From Streptomyces antibioticus (GTDB taxonomy: Bacteria > Actinomycetota > Actinomycetes > Streptomycetales > Streptomycetaceae): a stretch of DNA of 64,000 nt. Of the stretch, positions 41,343-48,838 are shown piece by piece; positions within the stretch are counted from its first letter, which is position 1, and the number at the start of each line of letters is the position of its first letter. The translations under genes and the position numbers were made by a program. The stretch is taken from NCBI RefSeq assembly GCF_001514065.1, contig NZ_KQ948427.1, positions 1 through 64,000 of the forward strand. The letters are read 5' to 3'. Under the pieces are notes generated by a model. That model had not been told where the DNA came from. It made no database searches and saw only the letters and a program-made list of their open reading frames with translations.

Positions 41343-42350
41343 ATGCGAATCAGCGTGGTGGATGTGGGGTCGAACACGGTCCGGCTCATGGTGGCGGACG
41401 CCGAGGGCGGGGTGCCGCTGCCCGTGCACACCGCGAAATGGCGGCTCCGCCTGTCCGAACAGGTCAAGCCGGGCGGCTCCGTGCCCGAGGAGGCGGTCGA
41501 CAGACTGGTCGCCGCCGTGGCCGAGGCGGACCGGACGGCGACCGAGTGGGGCTCGGCCCCTCCGCTGGCCTTCGCCACGGCCGTGGTGCGCAGCGCGCCG
41601 AACCGCCGAGACGTGCTGCGCGCCGTACGGACCCGCACCGGGGTCGAGCTGTGCACGCTGCCGGGCGAGCTGGAGGCGGAGCTGACCTTCCTCGGGGCAC
41701 GACGCTGGATGGGCTGGCGGTCGGGGCCGCTGGCCCTGCTGGACATCGGGGGCGGCTCCCTCGAAGTGGCCTTCGGACGCGGGAGGCTGCCGGACTTCGT
41801 GGCCTCGCTGCCGCTGGGCGCGAACCGGCTGACCCATGAGTTCTTCCGCGGCGAGGACCCGCCGTCGCCGGAGCTGCTGCGGGCGCTGCGGCGCCGGGTC
41901 CGGCATCAGCTGCGGGACGTGGCGGCCCGGATCCGCTGGGAGGGGCCGCACACGGCGGTGGCCACATCCCGTACGTTCCAGCAGCTGGGCCGGCTGTGCG
42001 GGGCGCCGCCCGGGCGGCACGGACCGTTCATGCAACGGGAGTTGCGCCGCGCCGACCTGGGGGCCGCGATCACCCGGCTCGCCACCCTGCCCGCCGCCGA
42101 GCGCGCCCTGCTCCCCGGCATCTCCGCGCCCCGGGCCGCCCAGAGCCTGGCCGGCGCGCTGGTCGGCCACACGGCCCTGAAGCTGGCCGGCATCAAGACC
42201 GTCAGCATCTGCCCGTGGGCGATCCGCGAGGGCGTCCTGCTGCGCCACATCGAGGACGGCCCGTCCTGGTGGGCGGGGGTCAGCCGCCGCAGCGAGGAGA
42301 ACGGCGAACAGGAATTCGTGCCGCTGCGCATCGCGGCCGCGACGACCTGA
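41343..42350 (+). CDS. Ppx/GppA-family phosphatase
   Basis: A 335-residue ASKHA-fold protein starting at MRISVVDVGSNTVRLMVAD, the first phosphate loop of the Ppx/GppA family; ALLDIGGGSLEVAFG is the second. Members hydrolyse polyphosphate or pppGpp. At 335 residues it has only the two catalytic domains and lacks the C-terminal HD-like and helical domains of long enzymes, like the shorter Ppx proteins of actinobacteria. A small acidic protein gene follows 16 bp downstream. The start was chosen at the conserved motif; the ribosome-binding site is weak. Confidence 0.88.
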   Translation: MRISVVDVGSNTVRLMVADAEGGVPLPVHTAKWRLRLSEQVKPGGSVPEEAVDRLVAAVAEADRTATEWGSAPPLAFATAVVRSAPNRRDVLRAVRTRTGVELCTLPGELEAELTFLGARRWMGWRSGPLALLDIGGGSLEVAFGRGRLPDFVASLPLGANRLTHEFFRGEDPPSPELLRALRRRVRHQLRDVAARIRWEGPHTAVATSRTFQQLGRLCGAPPGRHGPFMQRELRRADLGAAITRLATLPAAERALLPGISAPRAAQSLAGALVGHTALKLAGIKTVSICPWAIREGVLLRHIEDGPSWWAGVSRRSEENGEQEFVPLRIAAATT

Positions 42351-42366
42351 GAGAGGACAGAGAGCG

Positions 42367-42537
42367 ATGACCCACGAGAACAAGCGCCCCGAGACGGCCA
42401 CGGAGCAAGTCCTGCGCAAGATCGAGGAGGCGGAGCGCCACACCCGGGAGACCGAGGAACAGCGCCGCCGGCAGGGCGAGGCCGGCGAGGCCATCACCCC
42501 CAACACCCGCGCCCAGGAGGAGTCCGAGGGCGACTAG
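42367..42537 (+). CDS. Small charged hypothetical protein (56 aa)
   Basis: The ATG follows GAGAGGACAGAG at ideal spacing, 16 bp after the phosphatase stop, so it is probably in the same transcript. The 56 residues are almost all charged or polar (rich in Glu, Arg and Gln); the middle section LRKIEEAERHTRETEEQRRR should form one long helix or coiled coil, with an acidic end. There is no signal or membrane segment. I recognise no family; a stress-related or regulatory helper of the phosphatase is only a guess. Confidence 0.7.
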   Translation: MTHENKRPETATEQVLRKIEEAERHTRETEEQRRRQGEAGEAITPNTRAQEESEGD

Positions 42538-42541
42538 GGCG

Positions 42542-42566
42542 CTAGGCCCTGTCTGACAGGCCCTAG
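42542..42566. terminator. Short imperfect hairpin between convergent genes
   Basis: CTAGGCCCTGTC (42542-42553) pairs with GACAGGCCCTAG (42555-42566) with one mismatched pair around a minimal loop. It starts four bases after one stop codon and includes the stop of the opposite gene, so it may end both transcripts. Confidence 0.55.
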
Positions 42567-43039
42567 TGCACCCTGCGCGGGGACACGCTGTCGTCGGCCC
42601 CGGCGGACCAGACGCCGTGCCACACCACCCAGACGTGGCCCTCGGGTCCGTGGTGGATGTGCAGCCCGTCGACGACGGCTGACACGGGCAGGTCACGGGT
42701 CCCGTCCTCGTAGGCGCGGTCCAGGGTGATCGTCGTGTCGTCGGTGCCCGCGACGGTGATGCCGGCGCGGTCCGCGGTGAGGACGATCCGGCAGATCTCG
42801 GCCGTCGTACGGGCCAGGAGGCAGCCGTTCACTCGGTGCGCGGCGTCCAGGAGGGCGACGACGAAGGCCGTCGGGGCCTCGATCACGCCGATGACCGCGG
42901 CAGCGGCGGCGTCCGAGGCGGCCGTACCGCCCTCGCGCGGGAAGTGCGCCGTGAACTCCATCTCCAAGGCGGGCTCCGAGAGCCCGAACTCGGTGAGCAG
43001 CGGAGGCTCCTCCGCGCTCGTCCGTACCGGCGTGCCCAC
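42563..43039 (-). CDS. Hypothetical protein (158 aa)
   Basis: An apparently soluble 158-residue protein of mixed alpha/beta character: an acidic N-terminus, a helix-rich middle (ASDAAAAAVIGVIEAPTAFV) and a C-terminal beta-rich part with VDGLHIHHGPEGHVWVVWHG. I do not recognise a domain. The GTG start at 43039 is chosen because upstream codons lose the coding bias; a GGGGGTGGGG run precedes it. A perfect palindrome lies 100 bases upstream (43139-43153). Codon usage supports a real gene. Confidence 0.6.
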   Translation of the reverse strand: MGTPVRTSAEEPPLLTEFGLSEPALEMEFTAHFPREGGTAASDAAAAAVIGVIEAPTAFVVALLDAAHRVNGCLLARTTAEICRIVLTADRAGITVAGTDDTTITLDRAYEDGTRDLPVSAVVDGLHIHHGPEGHVWVVWHGVWSAGADDSVSPRRVH

Positions 43040-43138
43040 GCCCCACCCCCTGCGTCGAAGCGGATGCGGCCGGGGACCGGGGCAGCACCGCGACTGTACG
43101 ACGCCGGGGAGCGCTTGAACAGGGCACCCTGCAAGGGC

Positions 43139-43153
43139 TTCCAGCAGCTGGAA
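43139..43153. promoter_or_regulatory. Candidate operator, perfect 15-bp palindrome
   Basis: TTCCAGCAGCTGGAA is fully symmetric, and a related half site (GGCTGGAAGG) follows within ten bases. It is 100 bases upstream of the hypothetical gene ending at 42563. The rest of the gap 43040-43359 holds the terminator of the protease-inhibitor gene and nothing else that I can see. Confidence 0.4.
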
Positions 43154-43226
43154 AACCGGCTGGAAGGCAACCCGACGGCAGGCCCGGGACCTGACGTCGT
43201 CGGGAAGTTCGTGTATACGACGGCTG

Positions 43227-43269
43227 CGAGGGCCGGCCGGATGGCCCCACTCCGCCCGGCCGGCCCTCG
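43227..43269 (-). terminator. Hairpin downstream of the SSI-type inhibitor gene
   Basis: CGAGGGCCGGCCGG (43227-43240) and CCGGCCGGCCCTCG (43256-43269) form a perfect 14-bp stem with a 15-base loop about 90 bases past the inhibitor stop on the minus strand. Confidence 0.65.
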
Positions 43270-43359
43270 GTGCGAGATCGCGGGTGTCCTCGTGACGGCG
43301 CCCGCGCTCCCCAGCCACGGGCGGCCGTCCGGTTTCACGGGAACCCCGCGACCCCGGCT

Positions 43360-43782
43360 CTAGAAGGTGAAGAGGCTCGACTCGAGGGAGCCCTTCACAC
43401 ACTCGTTGGCGAAGGTGCGCTCGTAGGAGACGCGCCTGCCCTGCCAGACACCGTCGACGGTGACGACCACCGGGTCGTACTGCTTGGTGCAGTGCACGTC
43501 GTCACGGGCCTGGAACGCGTCGAGGTCGCCGCCCGCGCCGCGCAGTTCGGCGCAGGCCAGAGCCGCCGCGGGATGCGTCCCGGAGGCGGTCGGGGCGCAG
43601 GTCAGGGTGACGGCGCGGGCCGGGGTGGCGGTGGCGGCGCTCTCGCCGTGGCCCAGGGTGAGGACCAGGGCGGAGGGGGCGTAGAGCGAGTCCGGGGCGG
43701 CCAGCGCGGCTCCGGTGAGGGGGCCGCAGACGGCGCCGGCCGTGAGGGCGAGGGTCGCTGCCCAGCGCGCGGTGTTCCGCAT
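43360..43782 (-). CDS. Subtilisin-inhibitor-like (SSI) secreted protease inhibitor, P1 Lys
   Basis: A 140-residue secreted protein: signal peptide to about residue 28 (GAALA), then the SSI fold with two disulfide pairs (Cys62/77 and Cys98/128 by family). The reactive loop [20 protein letters not shown] places Lys100 at P1, which in plasminostreptin/LTI-type members gives inhibition of trypsin-like proteases as well as subtilisin. The ATG at 43782 follows GGAAGG. SSI proteins are abundant extracellular inhibitors that restrain the producer's own proteases; the streptogrisin-like protease 12 kb away is one possible target. Function well supported. Confidence 0.95.
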   Translation of the reverse strand: MRNTARWAATLALTAGAVCGPLTGAALAAPDSLYAPSALVLTLGHGESAATATPARAVTLTCAPTASGTHPAAALACAELRGAGGDLDAFQARDDVHCTKQYDPVVVTVDGVWQGRRVSYERTFANECVKGSLESSLFTF

Positions 43783-44106
43783 GGTGTGCATCCTTCCGCT
43801 GATACGAGGGTGGTGCCGCGCCCGGCACGGTCGGTGCCGGGGCGGCGAGCGCGAGTCTGCCGAGTCCGCGGCCGGAACACACATCGACCCCACGCGTTTC
43901 AGTAACCTTTCGTGTTGAATCAGTGGCGCGAAGTCACGGAATTCGAACACCGGAGCCCAGTAACCACGCGGTTCTTGATCGTCGTCACCGACCGAATGGC
44001 CGGTTCACACCCTCTCTGCAATCGGCCTGAAACATTCCGGTTGAGCTCTCGGCGCACTCCGTCCCGTTCCCTTGCGTTCATGTCCGGGTGGAGTAATCGT
44101 CATTAC
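43783..44106. promoter_or_regulatory. 324-bp divergent intergenic region, no gene seen
   Basis: It separates the inhibitor gene (minus) from a hypothetical gene (plus). GC is lower than in the genes. The octamer CAGTAACC occurs twice, at about 43900 and 43959, which may mark a regulator-binding pair. I see no reading frame worth calling. Confidence 0.35.
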
Positions 44107-44679
44107 ATGATTACGACCGAGCAACGAGAGAAACTGCGCGGCTGGTTCGCCGGCCGCCTGCCCGACGACCTCTTCGAGGAACTGGCCGAACTGACCGTCG
44201 ACCGCGAGGAGATCACCGTCATCGGCCGCATCCCCGCACCCCGGCTGACCGAGGACGCCTCGGCCACCGAACGGGAGGCGGCCGTGCGGAGCCGGATGCA
44301 GGAGTTCCGGGAGCGCACCCGCGAGACCCGGATCGAGGTGGCCCGCGAGGCCGAGCACCGCTTCCGCCGCAAGGTGTCGTGGGGCGTGGAGTGCGCCGGG
44401 GAACGGGCCCTGTTCACGCATGTGGCCGCGCCCGTGATGACCCGGCTGCGGCAGCCCGAGCGCCAGGTGTTGGACACGCTGATCGCGGGCGGCGTGGCCC
44501 GCAGCCGCAGCGACGCGCTCGCCTGGTGCGTCCGCCTGGTCCAGAAGCACACCGACGACTGGCTCACCGAACTGCGCGACTCCCTCGAGCACGTGCAGCG
44601 GGTCCGCGCCCAGGGCCCCGACGCCGAACCGGAGGACGCCCCGACGGATACGAGCGAGGGAGGCACCGCCCCCGAGTGA
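44107..44679 (+). CDS. Hypothetical cytoplasmic helical protein (190 aa)
   Basis: A 190-residue charged protein beginning MITTEQREKLRGWFAGRLPD. The C-terminal half includes VLDTLIAGGVARSRSDALAW followed by CVRLVQKH, which resembles a ribbon-helix-helix-like or helical domain that also occurs in DUF-type actinobacterial proteins. The first half has a beta strand with EITVIGRIP and a long Arg/Glu helix. No membrane or signal segment. Preceded by GGTGGAG at an unusually long distance. Real by codon bias; function unknown. Confidence 0.7.
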   Translation: MITTEQREKLRGWFAGRLPDDLFEELAELTVDREEITVIGRIPAPRLTEDASATEREAAVRSRMQEFRERTRETRIEVAREAEHRFRRKVSWGVECAGERALFTHVAAPVMTRLRQPERQVLDTLIAGGVARSRSDALAWCVRLVQKHTDDWLTELRDSLEHVQRVRAQGPDAEPEDAPTDTSEGGTAPE

Positions 44680-44885
44680 TGGAGGTTTCGCACATCCCCG
44701 ACACGCATGATGGATGAACCGTCCTCTGGTGCGGCCCTCGACCCCGGCCTTACCGTCGGCAGACCCCCGAGAGGACGGCCTCCTCTCCCGCCGCACACCC
44801 CCGCGACGACGACCGGCCGCCCCCGACAAGCCCCTCCCCCGCGCCACGACGCGCTCCACCGCCGGTCCCCCTCGCTGGAGCCCCC

Positions 44886-46505
44886 TTGTCCTCGCAGTCC
44901 CCGCAGTCCTCGCAGTCCCCGCAGCCCTCGCAGCCCGACCCCTCGTCCGCGCCGTCCCTGACCGAGGTCGAGACCCACGGTGTGGACCGCATCCCCGACG
45001 CGGACCGCACCGCCACCCCGCTGGACCTGTTCCGGCTCGCCTTCGGCGGCGCCAACACCTTCTCCACCTGTGTGCTGGGCGCCTTCCCGATCCTGTTCGG
45101 CCTCTCCTTCTGGCAAGGCCTCGCGGCCACCCTGCTGGGCGTCGTCGCGGGCGCGCTGATCCTGTGTCCGATGGCGGTGTTCGGGCCGGTCAACGGCACC
45201 AACAACGCCGTCTCCTCCTCGGCTCACCTGGGTGTGCACGGCCGCGTGGTCGGCTCGTTCCTCTCCCTGCTGACGGCGATCGCGTTCTTCTCCATCTCGG
45301 TGTGGAGCTCCGGCGACGCCCTGGTCGGCGGCGCCCACCGGCTGTTCGGACTGCCGCGCGGCGATCTCAGCTACGTCGTCGCCTACGCGCTGTTCGCCTG
45401 TCTGGTCCTCGCCGTGTGCGTGTACGGCTTCCGGTTCATGCTGTTCGTCAACAAAGTGGCGGTGACTTCGGCGAGCGTGCTGTTCCTGGTCGGCGCGATC
45501 GCCTTCGCCGGCGACTTCGACCCGTCGTACGCGGGCGTCTTCACGGACTCGGCGGACGCGGCGACGCAGTCCCTGTTCTGGCCGTCCTTCATCGGCGCCG
45601 CGCTCATCGTGCTGTCGAACCCGGTGTCGTTCGGCGCGTTCCTCGGCGACTGGTCGCGCTACATCCCGGCGAGCACCCCGCGCCGCCGCGTCATCGGCGC
45701 CGCGTTCCTGTCGCAGATCGCCACGCTGCTGCCGTTCCTGTTCGGCCTGGCGACCGCCAGCATCATCGCGACCGAGGCACCGGACTACGTCGACCCGGCC
45801 GCCCCCGACTTCGTGGGCGGACTGCTCGCCATCTCGCCGAGCTGGTTCTTCCTGCCGGTGTGTCTGCTGGCCCTGATCGGCGGCATGTCGACGGGCACGA
45901 CCGCGCTGTACGGCACCGGCCTCGACTTCTCCTCGGTGTTCCCGCGGCTGTCCCGGGTGCAGGCGACCCTGCTGGTCGGCGTCGCGTCGATCGCGTTCAT
46001 CTTCATCGGACGCTTCGGCCTGAACCTCGTCCAGTCGATCTCGACGTTCGCCACGATGATCATCACCTGCACCACGCCGTGGATGGTCGTGATGATCCTG
46101 GGTTTCTACACCCGGCGCGGCTGGTACGACCCTGACGCGCTCCAGGTCTTCAACCGCCGTCAGCGCGGCGGCCGTTACTGGTTCGCGCACGGCTGGAACT
46201 GGCGCGGCATGACCGCCTGGTGGGTCTCCGCGCTGCTCGGTGTGCTCTTCACCGACATCCCGGGCCAGTTCGTGGGCCCGCTGGGCGACCTCGCCAACGG
46301 TGTCGACATCAGCCTGCCGCTGTCGCTGGTGGTCTCCGCGGTGCTGTTCCTGACGCTGCTGCGGGTGTTCCCCGAACCGCGGGCCGTGTACGGGCCGGAG
46401 GGCGCGCGGCTGGCGCGGACCGTCGACGTGCCGGTGCCGGCCATCACCGGGCCGGGCGCGGAGTCCGCCGAACCGGCGCCGGTCAGCGCGGCGAACGGCG
46501 GCTGA
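44886..46505 (+). CDS. NCS1-family purine/cytosine permease
   Basis: A 539-residue membrane protein with about 12 helices. NCS1 motifs: FGGANTFSTCVLGAFPILFG in helix 1, GPVNGTNNAVSSSAHLGVHG after helix 2, and FGAFLGDWSRYIP in the middle. Such symporters take up cytosine, purines, allantoin or similar nucleobase derivatives. The start is a TTG with GGAG six bases upstream; the first 16 residues are a slippery SQSPQ repeat encoded by near-identical 18-bp units. An FMN oxidase and an NAD dehydrogenase follow on the same strand 81 bp later. Confidence 0.87.
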   Translation: MSSQSPQSSQSPQPSQPDPSSAPSLTEVETHGVDRIPDADRTATPLDLFRLAFGGANTFSTCVLGAFPILFGLSFWQGLAATLLGVVAGALILCPMAVFGPVNGTNNAVSSSAHLGVHGRVVGSFLSLLTAIAFFSISVWSSGDALVGGAHRLFGLPRGDLSYVVAYALFACLVLAVCVYGFRFMLFVNKVAVTSASVLFLVGAIAFAGDFDPSYAGVFTDSADAATQSLFWPSFIGAALIVLSNPVSFGAFLGDWSRYIPASTPRRRVIGAAFLSQIATLLPFLFGLATASIIATEAPDYVDPAAPDFVGGLLAISPSWFFLPVCLLALIGGMSTGTTALYGTGLDFSSVFPRLSRVQATLLVGVASIAFIFIGRFGLNLVQSISTFATMIITCTTPWMVVMILGFYTRRGWYDPDALQVFNRRQRGGRYWFAHGWNWRGMTAWWVSALLGVLFTDIPGQFVGPLGDLANGVDISLPLSLVVSAVLFLTLLRVFPEPRAVYGPEGARLARTVDVPVPAITGPGAESAEPAPVSAANGG

Positions 46506-46586
46506 CCCCGGTGTGCTGACCGGCCCTTACCCGCCAGTATCGTCGGAGCGCAACGCGTTCTCAGCGACGAGAGGCGGAACCCACGG

Positions 46587-47756
46587 ATGGCCAAGCACTG
46601 GGCGGACTTCCAGTACGAGATCTATCTCAACGGGCTCTCGGGGGCCGTACCGCGGCTCCCGACCGATCTGACCCGCCTGGAGGAGCTCACCGAGCAGCGG
46701 CTCGGGCCGGGGCCGGTCGGGTACGTGGCGGGCAGCGCGGGCGACGGCAGCACGGCCCGGGCCAACCGGGCGGCGCTGGAGCGCCGGCGGATCGTGCCGC
46801 GCATGCTGCGGGACGTGCACGAGCGGGACCTCGCCGTCGAGGTCCTCGGCCGGTCCCTGCCCGCCCCGCTGGCCCTGGCACCGGTCGGCGTGCTGTCGAT
46901 CATGCATCCGGACGCCGAGTCGGCCGCCGCCCGGGCCGCGGCCGCGCAGGGCGTGCCGTACATCCTGTCCTCCGCCTCCAGCACTCCGATGGAGCAGGTC
47001 GCGGAGGCGATGGGGGACGCCGAGCGCTGGTTCCAGCTGTACTGGCCCAAGGACCCTGAGGTCGCCCGGAGCTTCCTGCGGCGGGCCAAGGCGTCCGGGT
47101 TCACGGTGCTCGTCGTCACGCTGGACACTCCCCTATTGGCGTGGCGGCCCCGTGACCTGGACCAGGCGTACCTGCCGTTCCTGCACGGCGTCGGCACCGC
47201 CAACTACTTCTCCGACCCGGCGTTCCAGGCGGCCCTGGCCAAGCCGGTGCACGAGGACCCGAACGCGGCGGTGCTGCACTTCGTGGGCATGTTCGCGGAC
47301 CCCGCAAAGACCTGGCCGGACCTGGCGTTCCTGCGCGAGAACTGGGACGGCCCCATCGTCCTGAAGGGCATTCAGCACCCGGACGACGCGCGGCTGGCCG
47401 CCGATGCCGGGATGGACGGCGTGGTGGTCTCCAACCACGGCGGCCGGCAGGTCGCCGGGGCGATCGGCGCGGCCGACGCGCTGCCCCTGGTCGCCGAGGC
47501 GGTCGGGGACCGGCTCACCGTCCTGTTCGACAGCGGCGTCCGCACCGGCGACGACGTCTTCAAGGCACTCGCGCTCGGCGCGCAGGCGGTGCTCGTCGGA
47601 CGGCCGTACGTCTACGGTCTCGGCCTCGACGGTCAGTCCGGCGTCGAGCACGTGATCCGCTGTCTGCTCGCCGAACTCGACCTCACCCTCGCCCTGTCCG
47701 GACACGCCACACCCACCACGGTGGGCCCCGCCGACCTGGTCGAGGGCCCCGCATGA
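46587..47756 (+). CDS. FMN-dependent 2-hydroxyacid oxidase (lactate 2-monooxygenase-like)
   Basis: A 389-residue TIM-barrel flavoenzyme. The FMN and substrate site shows VSNHGGRQVAGAIGA with the catalytic His, preceded by the Lys of IVLKGIQHPDDA and followed by DSGVRTGDDVFKALALGAQA and VGRPYVYGL. LAPVGVLSIMHPDAESAAAR in the N-terminal third is typical of lactate 2-monooxygenase relatives. It oxidises L-lactate or another 2-hydroxyacid. It overlaps the following D-2-hydroxyacid dehydrogenase by 4 bp (ATGA), suggesting a joint role in 2-hydroxy or 2-keto acid metabolism. Confidence 0.9.
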   Translation: MAKHWADFQYEIYLNGLSGAVPRLPTDLTRLEELTEQRLGPGPVGYVAGSAGDGSTARANRAALERRRIVPRMLRDVHERDLAVEVLGRSLPAPLALAPVGVLSIMHPDAESAAARAAAAQGVPYILSSASSTPMEQVAEAMGDAERWFQLYWPKDPEVARSFLRRAKASGFTVLVVTLDTPLLAWRPRDLDQAYLPFLHGVGTANYFSDPAFQAALAKPVHEDPNAAVLHFVGMFADPAKTWPDLAFLRENWDGPIVLKGIQHPDDARLAADAGMDGVVVSNHGGRQVAGAIGAADALPLVAEAVGDRLTVLFDSGVRTGDDVFKALALGAQAVLVGRPYVYGLGLDGQSGVEHVIRCLLAELDLTLALSGHATPTTVGPADLVEGPA

Positions 47757-48838
47757 CCGCGCCCGAGGCCGAAGGGCCCGCCGCAACCACTCCCGGAGCG
47801 GAAGAGCCCGCCCCAACCACCCCCGAGCCCCAAGGGCCCGCCATGACCGTCCCGAAGAACGTACTCGCCGTCATCGCCCCGCACGTCGGCGGCCGGACCG
47901 CCGGAGCCGGGCTCGCCACGCTCTTCCCCAGCGAGGCCGAGGTCACGGTCGTCGAGCGAGCGGACGAGAACCCGGCGGCGCTGCGCGCGGCGCACATCAT
48001 CGTCACGGGCCTCGCCCCGGTCACCGCCGAACACCTCGCCGCCGCACCCGAGTTGCGGCTGGTGCAGTGCGCGAGCCACGGCTTCGACTACGTCGACGTC
48101 GAGGCCGCCCGGGATCTCGGTGTGCCGGTCTGCACCATCGGCTCCAGCGGCGCCGAGGCGCAGAACGTGGCCGAGCAGACCTTCGCCCTGATGCTCGCGC
48201 TGGCCAAGCAGCTGGTGCCGGCCCACACCGCGCTCGTCGAGGCCGACTGGGCGCTCCCCCGACTCCAGCGGTCCCTGACCGAGCTGTCGGGCAAGACGCT
48301 GGGCATCGTCGGCCTGGGGCAGATCGGGCGCGAAGTCGCCCGGCGCGCGGTCGCGTTCGACATGAGCGTCGTCTACGCGGGACGGCGCCGGGTGCCGGCG
48401 GAGACGGAGGCGCTGTTGGGCGGCGCCCGCCATGTGCCGCTCGACGAACTGCTGCGGGTCTCGGACTACGTCTCGCTGCACGCGCCCCTGACCGACGACA
48501 CCCGCAACCTCCTCGACGCCCCGCGGCTCGCGCTGCTCAAGCCGACCGCGTTCGTCGTCAACACCGCGCGGGGCGCGCTGATCGACCAGGACGCCCTCGC
48601 CGACGCCCTGGAGAAGGGCGCCCTGGCCGGGGCGGGCATCGACGTCTTCGACCCCGAACCGCCCACCCCGGCCCTGCGGTTGCTGCGCGCCCCGAACGTG
48701 GTGCTGTCACCCCACGTCGGGGGCGTCACCCGCGAGACGCTGGTGCGGATCGCCCTGGCCGCCGTCCAGAACGTGGCCGGCTACCTGGCGGGCGATCCGC
48801 CCCGGGACATAGTCAGCGGGCCCGGCCCTGCTCGCTGA
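47753..48838 (+). CDS. D-isomer-specific 2-hydroxyacid dehydrogenase (NAD)
   Basis: A 361-residue dehydrogenase. The NAD-binding loop is LGIVGLGQIGREVARRA, the substrate Arg lies in VVNTARGALIDQDAL, the Glu in GIDVFDPEP and the catalytic His in LSPHVGGVTRETL. The first 30 residues are a low-complexity Pro/Ala/Glu/Thr extension of tandem repeats; an internal ATG at 47843 with AAGGG in front gives the family's normal start (MTVPKNVLAVIAPH), so two starts are possible. Its 3' end overlaps the convergent ricin-domain gene by 26 bp. Confidence 0.88.
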   Translation: MTAPEAEGPAATTPGAEEPAPTTPEPQGPAMTVPKNVLAVIAPHVGGRTAGAGLATLFPSEAEVTVVERADENPAALRAAHIIVTGLAPVTAEHLAAAPELRLVQCASHGFDYVDVEAARDLGVPVCTIGSSGAEAQNVAEQTFALMLALAKQLVPAHTALVEADWALPRLQRSLTELSGKTLGIVGLGQIGREVARRAVAFDMSVVYAGRRRVPAETEALLGGARHVPLDELLRVSDYVSLHAPLTDDTRNLLDAPRLALLKPTAFVVNTARGALIDQDALADALEKGALAGAGIDVFDPEPPTPALRLLRAPNVVLSPHVGGVTRETLVRIALAAVQNVAGYLAGDPPRDIVSGPGPAR

